From Spirochaetaceae bacterium (GTDB lineage: Bacteria; Spirochaetota; Spirochaetia; Treponematales; Rectinemataceae): 64,000 bases of DNA. The DNA is taken from assembly GCA_025358255.1 (NCBI GenBank), contig JANYKC010000030.1:61679-125678 (forward strand), written 5' to 3'. The position numbers and the translations under genes were made by a program. Below, in pieces: positions 34,096 to 42,062 of the stretch. The notes beneath the pieces were generated by a model that saw only the letters and a list, made by a program, of their open reading frames with translations, was not told the origin of the DNA and ran no database searches. Position 1 is the stretch's first letter. The number at the start of each line of letters is the position of its first letter.

Positions 34096-35193
34096 ATGAA
34101 ACGTTCAATCCTCGCCATCGTCGTCGTTGCCATGGCCATCCTTGCCATGGCTTGCGGCGGCAAGCAGACGAAGGCCACGGGAACCACGGCCCGGCTTCTC
34201 ACCGATGCCACCGGCATCGATGACAAGTCGTTCAACGCGGCCGCCTGGCGCGGCATCCTGTCCTTCTACGGCGACACCTGGGAAAAGCCCGCCAACAAGG
34301 GCAAGCTCTACGACGTCGTGACCGCACAGACCCAGGACATGTATATCCCGAACCTCAAGCAGGCTTCGGACGAGAAGTACGATGTCGTCATCGTCACCGG
34401 CTTCACCTGGGCCGATGCCCTCGGCCAGGTCGCCAAGCAGTATCCCAAGCAGAAATACATGATCGTCGACGTCGATTGGGTCGGCGGCGACAATGTCATG
34501 CAGGTTGTCTTCTCCGAGCACGAAGGCTCCTATCTCGTTGGCGTCGCCGCGGCCCTCAAGGCCCAGGCCGACGGCATCAAGGATCCCAAGTTCGGTTTCA
34601 TCGGCGGAATCCCCGGACCGGTCATCACGAAATTCGAGATGGGCTATATCCAGGGCATCGCCTCCGTCCTTCCGAAGGCCAAGGTCGTCGACTACTACGC
34701 CAACGATTGGGGCAAGCCCGAGCTCGCGAAGGCCCAGGCCAAGAACTGGTTCGATTCCGGCGTGTACGCGATCTTCTCCGCCGCGGGCGGCACCGGCAAC
34801 GGCACCATCGCCCAGGCCAAGGAATACCGCTCGCAGGGCAAGAATGTCTGGGCCATCGGCGTCGATTCCGACCAGTTCCAGGATGGAGTCTACTCCGCTG
34901 ACGGCAAGTCCGCCGTCCTCACGTCCATGATCAAGCGCGTCGAGACGGCTTCCAGCTATGCCCTCAACCAGGCCAAAGCCGGAACCTTCAAGGGCCAGGT
35001 CGTGGTCCTTGACAGCAAGGCAGACGGCGTCGGCTTCTCCGACAAGAACCCCGAACTCGGTGCCGACATCACCGCCAAGGTCAACGCCGCCAAGGCCAAG
35101 ATCATCGACGGTTCGATCAAGGTCATACCCACCTATGCCGAGGCCAAGGCCGCTGGCGTTGTCCCGGCCAATCTCCAGGCGAGCGACAAGTGA
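34096..35193 (+). CDS. BMP-family nucleoside-binding lipoprotein (PnrA/TmpC-like)
   Basis: 365 residues. The signal peptide ends in the lipobox LAMAC (Cys 19-20 region), then a basic membrane protein (BMP/PnrA) domain begins TARLLTDATGIDDKSFNAAAW, with GFIGGIPGP and YANDWGKPE further on. T. pallidum PnrA (TmpC) binds purine nucleosides, and the genes downstream (RbsA-type ATPase, two permeases, purine nucleoside phosphorylase) agree. Start ATG 34096 follows GGAGGA. Codon use is strongly biased to C/G-ending codons, as expected of an abundant protein. Confidence 0.93.
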   Translation: MKRSILAIVVVAMAILAMACGGKQTKATGTTARLLTDATGIDDKSFNAAAWRGILSFYGDTWEKPANKGKLYDVVTAQTQDMYIPNLKQASDEKYDVVIVTGFTWADALGQVAKQYPKQKYMIVDVDWVGGDNVMQVVFSEHEGSYLVGVAAALKAQADGIKDPKFGFIGGIPGPVITKFEMGYIQGIASVLPKAKVVDYYANDWGKPELAKAQAKNWFDSGVYAIFSAAGGTGNGTIAQAKEYRSQGKNVWAIGVDSDQFQDGVYSADGKSAVLTSMIKRVETASSYALNQAKAGTFKGQVVVLDSKADGVGFSDKNPELGADITAKVNAAKAKIIDGSIKVIPTYAEAKAAGVVPANLQASDK

Positions 35194-35217
35194 TCCTGGT
35201 TCTCTGATTTCGCAGGC

Positions 35218-35254
35218 GGCGGGCACCGGTTTTTCCGGCGCCCGCCGGTTTTTT
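35218..35254 (+). terminator. Intrinsic terminator between the lipoprotein gene and its transporter genes
   Basis: A 12-bp stem with one A-C mismatch (35218-35229 and 35235-35246), loop TTTTT, then GG and a six-T run. It lies 24 bp after the lipoprotein stop and before the ATPase start at 35276, so it probably lets the binding protein be made in excess while part of the transcription reads through. Confidence 0.85.
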
Positions 35255-35275
35255 ATCCTGTACCGGGGACAAGAA

Positions 35276-36898
35276 ATGAACACCAAAAAGAATACGGAAC
35301 AGCCGGAGAAGGCCTTGGAAGGCTCTGTTCGCCATGCCATCGAGATGCTCGACATCACGAAGGTCTTTCCGGGCGTGGTCGCGAACGACCAGGTCACCCT
35401 GCGGGTCAGGGAGAACGAGATCCATGCGATCCTCGGGGAAAACGGCGCGGGGAAGTCAACCCTGATGTCCGTCCTTTTCGGTCTCTACGACCCCGATGGC
35501 GGGACGATCAAGGTGAAGGGCCGCGAGGTCCGGATCAAGGATCCCAACGAAGCGACCGCATTGGGGATCGGCATGGTCCACCAGCACTTCAAGCTAGTCC
35601 GCAACTATACAGTCACCGAAAACATCATCCTTGGCATGGAACCCAGGAAACGCGACGGCACCGTCGACCTTCTTGGCGCAGAAAAGCGCGTTGCCGAACT
35701 TTCCGAACGCTACTGCCTTTCCGTCGATCCACACGGGAAGATCGAATCGATCACGGTCGGCATGCAGCAGCGGGTGGAGATACTCAAGATACTTTACCGG
35801 AACGCCGACATCCTCATCTTCGATGAGCCAACGGCGGTCCTCACACCCCAGGAAGTCGATGAGCTCATGGATATCCTCAAGCGCCTCAAGGCAGAGGGCA
35901 AGACCATCATCCTCATCACCCATAAGCTCAAGGAAATAAAGGAAGCGGCGGAGCGCTGCACGGTGCTCAGGCGCGGCAGGTATATCGGAACCGTGGACGT
36001 GGCCTCGACAACCGAGGAAGAGTTGGCCGAGATGATGGTCGGCCGCGCGGTCAAGTTCAGGATCGACAAGGAGGAAGCCCGTCCGGGAGAGCTTGTCCTT
36101 TCGATCGAGGACCTCACGGTCCTGAGCAGCAAGGGCTATCCCGCGATCAAGAACCTCTCCCTCAGCGTCAGGGCAGGCGAGATCGTTGGATTGGCCGGCG
36201 TGGACGGCAATGGCCAGTCTGAGCTGGTCGCGGCCATCACGGGACTCTCCCATATCCAGGGCGGAAGGATCCTCCTCGAAGGGCGTGATATCTCGAAGGA
36301 TTCCATAAAAGACCGAATCCTCGCCGGCGTCGGGCATGTGCCGGAGGATCGTCACAAACATGGACTTGTCCTGGATTTCCGGCTCGATGAGAACATTGTC
36401 CTCAAGTCCTTCGACCAGCAACCCTATTCGTCGCGACACGGCATCCTGGATTTCCAGGCAATAGCCCAAAAAGGGCGGGACCTCATCGAGCAGTTTGATA
36501 TACGCGCAAGCCAAGGTCCCGCCACAAAGGCCAAGAACATGTCGGGCGGAAACCAGCAAAAGGCCATCATCGCACGGGAAATCGACCTTTCACCGCGCCT
36601 CCTTGTCGTTGCCCAGCCTACGAGGGGCCTGGATGTCGGAGCGATCGAATACATCCATCGGCGAATCGTCGCGGAACGCGACAAAGGAAGTGCCGTCCTT
36701 GTGGTTTCCTTCGAACTAGACGAGATCATGAACCTCTGTGACCGGATCGCGGCCATCTCCAAGGGCGAGATCGTCGGCATCGCCGACGCGGCGACCGCGG
36801 AAGAGCGGTCAATCGGAGCCATGATGGCTGGAGTGCGCGCCCCGAAGGCCAGGCGCGCGATGGACGCCACGCCCGAAGCGCAGGGAGGAGAGCCATGA
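35276..36898 (+). CDS. Nucleoside ABC transporter ATPase (tandem, RbsA/NupB-like)
   Basis: 540 residues with two ABC domains. Domain 1: GENGAGKST, VHQHFKL Q-loop, signature-like ITVGMQQRVE, Walker B IFDEPTAVLT. Domain 2: LAGVDGNGQSE in place of Walker A (normal for RbsA-type domain 2), MSGGNQQKAII and VAQPTRGLD. Imports nucleosides together with the two permeases. Start ATG 35276 has GGGGA upstream and lies after the terminator. The stop overlaps the first permease gene by ATGA. Confidence 0.93.
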   Translation: MNTKKNTEQPEKALEGSVRHAIEMLDITKVFPGVVANDQVTLRVRENEIHAILGENGAGKSTLMSVLFGLYDPDGGTIKVKGREVRIKDPNEATALGIGMVHQHFKLVRNYTVTENIILGMEPRKRDGTVDLLGAEKRVAELSERYCLSVDPHGKIESITVGMQQRVEILKILYRNADILIFDEPTAVLTPQEVDELMDILKRLKAEGKTIILITHKLKEIKEAAERCTVLRRGRYIGTVDVASTTEEELAEMMVGRAVKFRIDKEEARPGELVLSIEDLTVLSSKGYPAIKNLSLSVRAGEIVGLAGVDGNGQSELVAAITGLSHIQGGRILLEGRDISKDSIKDRILAGVGHVPEDRHKHGLVLDFRLDENIVLKSFDQQPYSSRHGILDFQAIAQKGRDLIEQFDIRASQGPATKAKNMSGGNQQKAIIAREIDLSPRLLVVAQPTRGLDVGAIEYIHRRIVAERDKGSAVLVVSFELDEIMNLCDRIAAISKGEIVGIADAATAEERSIGAMMAGVRAPKARRAMDATPEAQGGEP

Positions 36899-38040
36899 GC
36901 GCCGCCCCGAAAGACAGCAGCCACGGCGCCTCGAAGGCCAGCCTGCTGGATACACTGGTGGCCTCGGACGGCGCCGTCTCCGCATTCGTGGTCATCCTCG
37001 GCTTCCTTTGCGGCACGGCTCTCATCCTGGCTGTGGGCAAGAATCCCGGCAACATGTACGCGGCCCTTCTCCAGACCTTGTCGGGATTCGATGTCACCCG
37101 AGGCAGCTGGAACGCGCGCTACATCGGTGAATGGCTCACGGCATCCATGCCACTCATCCTCTGCGGTCTTTCCATGGGCTTTGCCGCCCGGACGGGCCTT
37201 TTCAATATCGGGGCGGAAGGCCAATACATCGTCGGACTCAGCGCCGCGCAGTTTGTCGCCATCTACGGTCCCCAGGTGCCGGGTCTCCATTGGATCCTGG
37301 CTGTCCTGGCAGGCGCGTTGGCAGGAGCCCTTTGGGGTGGCATAGTCGGATGGCTCAAGGGCAAGTATTCGGTATCGGAAGTCGTGGCGACAATAATGCT
37401 CAACTACATCGCCTACTTCCTCTCCCGCTTCCTGACCCAGCTCATCCCGGAAGCCAACACCTACAAGACACAGAGTTTCCCGAAGACGGCCCTCCTCGAA
37501 TCGAGTCTCCTCCAGGGATTGACGAACGGCTCCCGTCTGGGACTCGGCATCTATATCGTCATCATCTGCTGCCTCTTCTATTGGTTCATCATCGAAAGGA
37601 CCAGGCTCGGTTTCGAGCTCAGGGCCACGGGTTTCAACAAGGAAGCAGCGCGCTGTTCGGGGATAAAGGTCACGAAGAGCATTACCCTCTCCATGGGCAT
37701 TGCTGGCGCCTTCGCGGGCCTCGCCGGTGTCGTGGTGGCTCTTGGATCCTTCAACTATGGGCGAGTCCTGTCGGGCTACGACTACTACGGGTTCAATGGC
37801 ATAGCGGTGGCGCTTGTCGGAAACAGCACCGCCGGAGGCACCCTGATCTCCGGGCTCCTCTTCGGCATGCTTTCGTCTGCCCAACCTCTCATGCAATCCC
37901 GCCAGATCCCGAAGGAGATCACCCAGATCATCTCGGGATTGGTCGTCGTATTCATCTCCCTCCGCGCAGGTTTCCGGATGATCATGGAATGGCGTGCCAA
38001 GCGCATCGCCAAGGAAAAGCGAGGTGAACGCGATGAGTAG
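36895..38040 (+). CDS. Nucleoside ABC transporter permease 1
   Basis: 381 residues of the BPD_transp_2 type with about ten helices. Conserved pieces are GLFNIGAEGQYIVG (about 102-115), SEVVATIMLNYIA and the EAA-like loop GFNKEAARCSGI. Paired with the following permease as in NupC/NupP or YufP/YufQ systems. Start overlaps the ATPase stop (ATGA) and the end overlaps the second permease by 8 bp. Confidence 0.92.
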   Translation: MSAAPKDSSHGASKASLLDTLVASDGAVSAFVVILGFLCGTALILAVGKNPGNMYAALLQTLSGFDVTRGSWNARYIGEWLTASMPLILCGLSMGFAARTGLFNIGAEGQYIVGLSAAQFVAIYGPQVPGLHWILAVLAGALAGALWGGIVGWLKGKYSVSEVVATIMLNYIAYFLSRFLTQLIPEANTYKTQSFPKTALLESSLLQGLTNGSRLGLGIYIVIICCLFYWFIIERTRLGFELRATGFNKEAARCSGIKVTKSITLSMGIAGAFAGLAGVVVALGSFNYGRVLSGYDYYGFNGIAVALVGNSTAGGTLISGLLFGMLSSAQPLMQSRQIPKEITQIISGLVVVFISLRAGFRMIMEWRAKRIAKEKRGERDE

Positions 38041-38935
38041 CGTCCTTGGAATGCTGCCCTCTGTCCTCATGATGGTGGCGCCCATCCTCATAGCCGCCTT
38101 GGGCGGCATGATAGCCGAGCGTGCCGGAGTCACCAATATCGGTCTCGAAGGCCTCATGGGAGTCGGGGCCTTTGCGGCGGCCACCAGCCATGCCCTGCTC
38201 GAATCCAGCCTTCCTGGTTCCGTTTGGTTCGCCCTCCTCATGGCCACCGCGGCCGGAACCCTCTTTTCCCTCGTCCATGCCTTTGCCTCCATCACCCTCA
38301 AGGCAGACCAGACAGTCTCGGGAACCGGCATAAACCTCCTTTCGATAGGTGGCACCGTTTTCCTGTGCCAGATCATTTTCAAGCAGGAAAGGACCGAACC
38401 CTACAAGCTCGGGATGATGCCGGGTCCCGGAGGCATATACCCGACGGCCTGGATAGCCCTGGTACTCCTTGGGGCGATCTGGTACCTCCTTTACAAGCGG
38501 CCGATGGGCCTCCGGCTGCGCGCCTGCGGGGAGCATCCAGCCGCCGCCGCTTCGGCTGGCATAGATGTCTACAAGGCGCGATACCTCGCCGTCCTGGCAT
38601 CCGGCGCGCTGGCTGGCCTTGCCGGCGGCTGTCTCGTCCTGACCCAGACCATCCAATACACGAACATGACGATAAACGGCGCGGGTTTCATCGCCCTGGC
38701 CGCCGTCTCCTTCGGACGCTGGACGCCCAAGGGAGTGGGAGGCGCGAGCCTCCTATTCGGGACCGCGGTGGCCCTGGCGATCTATATGGTCAACATCGAG
38801 GCCTTGCGGCGGCTGCCACCCGAGTTCTTCTCGGTCACGCCTTACCTCATAACCCTCGTGACCCTTGTCATATTCTCAGGCAAGGATTATGCGCCCAAGG
38901 CCGTCGGCATCCCCTATGAAAAAGGGGCAAGCTGA
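38033..38935 (+). CDS. Nucleoside ABC transporter permease 2
   Basis: 300 residues, BPD_transp_2 type, starting MSSVLGMLPSVLMM with GGMIAERAGVTNIGLEGLMGVGAF near residues 24-47, the characteristic segment of the second permease, and GEHPAAAASAGIDVYKARY as the coupling loop. ATG 38033 is preceded by GAGGTG and lies within the end of permease 1. Its stop overlaps the deoD start by one base, so uptake and phosphorolysis are coupled. Confidence 0.92.
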   Translation: MSSVLGMLPSVLMMVAPILIAALGGMIAERAGVTNIGLEGLMGVGAFAAATSHALLESSLPGSVWFALLMATAAGTLFSLVHAFASITLKADQTVSGTGINLLSIGGTVFLCQIIFKQERTEPYKLGMMPGPGGIYPTAWIALVLLGAIWYLLYKRPMGLRLRACGEHPAAAASAGIDVYKARYLAVLASGALAGLAGGCLVLTQTIQYTNMTINGAGFIALAAVSFGRWTPKGVGGASLLFGTAVALAIYMVNIEALRRLPPEFFSVTPYLITLVTLVIFSGKDYAPKAVGIPYEKGAS

Positions 38936-39720
38936 TGGAACAGGAAAAAGGGACCAAGGGGAAGGACAAGGAGCTTGATCCAGGCCTCGAGCATTTCCGG
39001 AACGGGACTCCGCACAACAGGGCCAAGGCAGGGGAAATCGCCCCCATCGTCCTCATGCCCGGGGATCCGCTGCGGGCCAGGCACATAGCCGAGAGCTTCC
39101 TTGATGGAGCCAAGGAGTTCAACAGCGTCCGCAACATGCTTGGCTACACGGGGACGTGGAAAGGGCAGACTGTGTCCGTTATGGGGTCAGGCATGGGCGG
39201 CCCTTCGATGGGGCTTTATTCCTACGAATTGTTCGCTTTTTATGGCGTGGAGAGGATAGTCCGCATCGGCACCTGCGGCGGCCTTACGGATTCCCTCGAG
39301 GTAGGTGACCTCGTCATCGCGATGACGGCAAGCACTGATTCGAACTATGCCCACCAATATCGGCTCAACGGCAGCTTCAGCCCTCCTGCCGACTATGGAC
39401 TCCTGGAGCGCGCGGTAGGCGCCGCCCGCTCGAAGGGCATCCCGCATTGGGTGGGCGGTATCCTCTCCTCCGACATATTTTCCCTCTATAACGCCCTTCC
39501 GGAGGACGAAAGCTGGAAGCGCTGGGCCAGGATGGGCTGCGCAGCCACCGACATGGAGTGTTTTGCCCTCTATTGCAATGCCGCCTGGCTTGGGAAGAAG
39601 GCCTTGGCGATGTTCACCTGCTCGGACTCGAATGTCACGCGGAAGGAAATGAGCCCGTTGGAGCGGCAGACCGCGCTGACGTCCATGTTCGAGGTCGCCT
39701 TGGAGCTTGCTGCTCCATGA
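38935..39720 (+). CDS. deoD: Purine nucleoside phosphorylase, DeoD type
   Basis: 261 residues of the hexameric NP-I phosphorylase family: MPGDPLRAR (phosphate-binding), GSGMGGPSMGLYSYEL, RIGTCGG, ATDMECFALY with the ribose-binding Met-Glu pair, and CSDSNV where DeoD proteins place the base-contacting Asp. An N-terminal Lys/Glu-rich extension of about 30 residues is longer than usual. It cleaves imported purine nucleosides to base and ribose-1-phosphate, completing the transport operon. Confidence 0.92.
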   Translation: MEQEKGTKGKDKELDPGLEHFRNGTPHNRAKAGEIAPIVLMPGDPLRARHIAESFLDGAKEFNSVRNMLGYTGTWKGQTVSVMGSGMGGPSMGLYSYELFAFYGVERIVRIGTCGGLTDSLEVGDLVIAMTASTDSNYAHQYRLNGSFSPPADYGLLERAVGAARSKGIPHWVGGILSSDIFSLYNALPEDESWKRWARMGCAATDMECFALYCNAAWLGKKALAMFTCSDSNVTRKEMSPLERQTALTSMFEVALELAAP

Positions 39721-40352
39721 ACGTTCCGGCGGCTGCCCGCGATTTCCTTGCGGCCATGGAAAGGCGCTATGCATGCAAGCTGTATGATGGCGCCCGCCTT
39801 TCGCCTGAAATCGAGGCTTATATCCTTGAATGCGGCAGGCTCTCCCCCTCCTCTTTTGGCCTCGAGCCCTGGACATTCATCGCGAACCATCCCGGAGGGC
39901 CGGTCAGGGAAGCGATGTTCGAAGCCTGTTTCGCGCAGGATGCGGTGAAGACCGCAGGCCTTGTAGTCGCCATACTTGTGCGCCGCGCCGCTTCCTATGA
40001 TCCGGATTCCGCCTTCGTCCTCGAGCGCGCCGAACGCTTCCCTGGCGGCCATCCTGTATTCCGAGCCGACTATATCGGCTACTGGCAATTCCTCAAGGAC
40101 GAAGGCCGTCTTGAGGAATGGGCCCGTGCGCAGACCTATATCGCCGCGGCGAACATGATGACAGGCGCGGCGTTTGCGGGTGTCGATTCCTGCGCGATCG
40201 AAGGTTACAAGGAAGAGTCCATCCTTTCCGCGCTCGATGCCGATCCTTCCAGTTGGAGGGTTGGTCTTGTCGCTGTCTTTGGCAGGAAGGCCGAGGAAAG
40301 GCGGGAAAAAATCCGGACTTCGGCTTCGGCGCTCATCCAATACCGGGACTGA
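39717..40352 (+). CDS. Nitroreductase-family flavoprotein
   Basis: 211 residues. FMN-binding features of NfsB-like proteins: an ERRYACKLYDGARLSPE N-terminal segment with RRY/K contacts, RLSPSSFGLEPWTF, and the AAANMMTGAAFAGVDSCAIEG region near 140-158. Probably an NAD(P)H-dependent FMN reductase; physiological substrate unknown. The ATG overlaps the deoD stop by ATGA, so it is the last gene of the nucleoside operon though not obviously part of that pathway. Convergent with the ZIP-like gene. Confidence 0.87.
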   Translation: MNVPAAARDFLAAMERRYACKLYDGARLSPEIEAYILECGRLSPSSFGLEPWTFIANHPGGPVREAMFEACFAQDAVKTAGLVVAILVRRAASYDPDSAFVLERAERFPGGHPVFRADYIGYWQFLKDEGRLEEWARAQTYIAAANMMTGAAFAGVDSCAIEGYKEESILSALDADPSSWRVGLVAVFGRKAEERREKIRTSASALIQYRD

Positions 40353-40403
40353 CAGGAAGGGCCCGACGCCGGCCTGCAATTCCTTACTGCCTGGTTTGCC
40401 CTA

Positions 40404-41717
40404 TCACTCGCCGCCCAAGGTATGGAAGAACACGGTCGCGATGAAGCCGAGGACAGTGAAGAGTCCGACCATGCCGATATTGCGTTCGTAGGCTTCCGGA
40501 AGCATTGTCTGGGCGGTCATCGCGAGCATGGATCCCGCGGCCAATCCTTCGAAAAGTGATTTTGCGTTGGGCGGCAGGCTTTCCGACACAAGATTCCCGA
40601 GCAATGCCCCGATGGCCACGGCGATCACCAAGGAACTCCACATCCAAAGGATGCTTCCCGTCTTGGTACCCGATTCCCTCATCATCGACGAACTGGAGAG
40701 GGATTCCGGAAGGTTTGCCATGAAGAGGCCGGCGATAAGGGCTGGACTCGCATTGAATCCGGACATAGAGGCGCCGATGACCAACGATTCAGGGATGCCA
40801 TCAAGGAGAAGGCCAAGCCAGATTGCCATGGCTGCTCCCGCCTGGCCTGCGCTTGCGGCCACCTTGATCTCGGTCTCCGTCGGACGGTAGGCGTTCTCAT
40901 CAAGGTGGCGGGACGCTTCCCTGGCCCATTCCTCCGCGCTCACGGCGGCGGCGGGTATATTGCCTGTCCTTCCGCGCTCCGCGGCGAGCTCCGATATCGC
41001 CGACCGCAAGTGGGGGCTGGTCCTCACGATCAGGTCGAAATCCTCCTTCCGGATGACAAAGGCCTGGGTCTCGACGAGGGGAATGGCGTCGGCGCTCCTG
41101 GGGGCATTCCAGATCAGGGCCATCTCCCCGAAGGTCTGGCCTTTCCCTAGTTCTGCTACCTTGCAGCGCCCACCGGATTCGTCACAATACTCTATGGCGA
41201 CACAGCCGGAATCTATGAGGTAGAGGGAATCTCCTGTGCTGCCCTGAAGGAAGACCGGGACATCCGCATGCAGGGTCCTTGTCGAGACATAGGGAAGGAT
41301 GGCTTGTACTTCGTCAGGGGGAAGGGAACGGAGGATATCGACGCTGCCAAGCTTTTCAAGGATGCCATGGGCTTCCCTGCGCTTCGAGGTCTTGAGCCTG
41401 GACAGGAGGGTCGAGCGTTTTCTGGCCCATGCGCCTTGGCTGTCGGCGGCACGCGACAAGATGATGAAGACGAGGCATCCGGCGAGCAATCCCAGGGCAA
41501 GGGGGAGAAAGCCGACATCGCGGCGTTCTACCGCGGGTTTCACAAGTTCGAAGGAGATGGCGGCGATGAGCGACCCAGCACCGAAGGACATCACCGCCGA
41601 AATGACTGTTCGAGTCGGCCTTGTCCATAGGCCGATCAACGCCCCGATGGGAAGGGAGATGGCGCTCAGCGCGCCGAATATGAGGGCGGCGAAGGCGGAG
41701 GAACGAAAAAACACCAT
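40404..41717 (-). CDS. ZIP-like membrane transporter with an internal cyclic-nucleotide-binding domain
   Basis: 437 residues from ATG 41717, which has GGGAGG six bases upstream (an ATG at 41744 has none). Residues about 1-95 give three membrane helices, with the ZIP-like helix SFGAGSLIAAISFELVKPA. Residues about 120-245 form a cNMP-binding domain: LYLIDSGCVAIEY, FGEMALIWNAPRSADA with the phosphate-binding Arg near 207. ZIP-like helices resume at about 295 with DGIPESLVIG and ANLPESL, where metal-binding ZIPs have HNxPEG and HExPHE, so the histidine ligands are missing. Probably a regulated transporter of changed specificity. Confidence 0.8.
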   Translation of the reverse strand: MVFFRSSAFAALIFGALSAISLPIGALIGLWTRPTRTVISAVMSFGAGSLIAAISFELVKPAVERRDVGFLPLALGLLAGCLVFIILSRAADSQGAWARKRSTLLSRLKTSKRREAHGILEKLGSVDILRSLPPDEVQAILPYVSTRTLHADVPVFLQGSTGDSLYLIDSGCVAIEYCDESGGRCKVAELGKGQTFGEMALIWNAPRSADAIPLVETQAFVIRKEDFDLIVRTSPHLRSAISELAAERGRTGNIPAAAVSAEEWAREASRHLDENAYRPTETEIKVAASAGQAGAAMAIWLGLLLDGIPESLVIGASMSGFNASPALIAGLFMANLPESLSSSSMMRESGTKTGSILWMWSSLVIAVAIGALLGNLVSESLPPNAKSLFEGLAAGSMLAMTAQTMLPEAYERNIGMVGLFTVLGFIATVFFHTLGGE

Positions 41718-41747
41718 GGCAACCTCCCTTCCAAGGGGCTCCATTCA

Positions 41748-41775
41748 AGTATAGGGTCAAAAGTCCGGAAAACAA
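41748..41775 (-). promoter_or_regulatory. Predicted promoter of the ZIP-like/cNMP gene
   Basis: Minus strand TTGTTT (41770-41775), 16-bp spacer, TATACT (41748-41753), about 24 nt before the ribosome site and ATG 41717. The -35 abuts the terminator hairpin of the upstream tyrS unit. Confidence 0.5.
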
Positions 41776-41803
41776 AAAAGCCGCCCATATGGCGGCCTTT
41801 TTT
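41774..41803. terminator. Bidirectional intrinsic terminator after the tyrS-yjfB unit
   Basis: A-run, GCCGCC, loop CATAT, GGCGGC, then C and a six-T run; the minus strand reads equally as GCCGCC stem plus T run. It ends minus-strand transcription from the small YjfB-like gene. Confidence 0.8.
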
Positions 41804-41817
41804 GGCTTTTGGCCTTT

Positions 41818-42012
41818 CTATGCGCTCGTATCCAAGCGGGTACCGAGCCTTGGATCGGACACTGTCTGGGCGCTCGCGAGGAGTCTCTGAAGCGATGCTC
41901 CCTCGATCCGCGCGCTGCCCAAGGCCATCAAAAGCACCTTGGATCCAACGCGCTCGGCAAGGCGATCCTGCGCGAGATTGGTGGACAGCGAAGCGATATC
42001 CATAAGATGCAT
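41818..42012 (-). CDS. Small YjfB-like putative motility protein
   Basis: 64 residues from ATG 42012 (AAAGGG at 7 nt); the protein runs MHLMDIASLSTNLAQ with a central helix VLLMALGSARIEG and the tail DPRLGTRLDTSA. The MDIA start, SAQ and the terminal DPxLGxxLD pattern match the YjfB family of short helical proteins found near motility genes in spirochaetes and Bacillus. Role unknown; a flagellar link is family association only. It sits 50 bp after tyrS and before a strong terminator. Confidence 0.65.
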   Translation of the reverse strand: MHLMDIASLSTNLAQDRLAERVGSKVLLMALGSARIEGASLQRLLASAQTVSDPRLGTRLDTSA

Positions 42013-42062
42013 GGTAGCGCCCTTTGGGAGCGAATGCAAGGATCCCTGAAGGGCTACCGAAA

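Noticed and set aside
34105..35397. Minus-strand frame of 430 codons opposite the BMP lipoprotein gene
   Set aside because: Composition is repetitive Gly/Asp/Leu, typical of the reverse of a highly codon-biased gene.
36424..38382. Long minus-strand frame of about 650 codons opposite the nucleoside transporter genes
   Set aside because: It is antisense to three well-supported overlapping genes and has no homology-like motifs; G+C-rich third positions create such frames.
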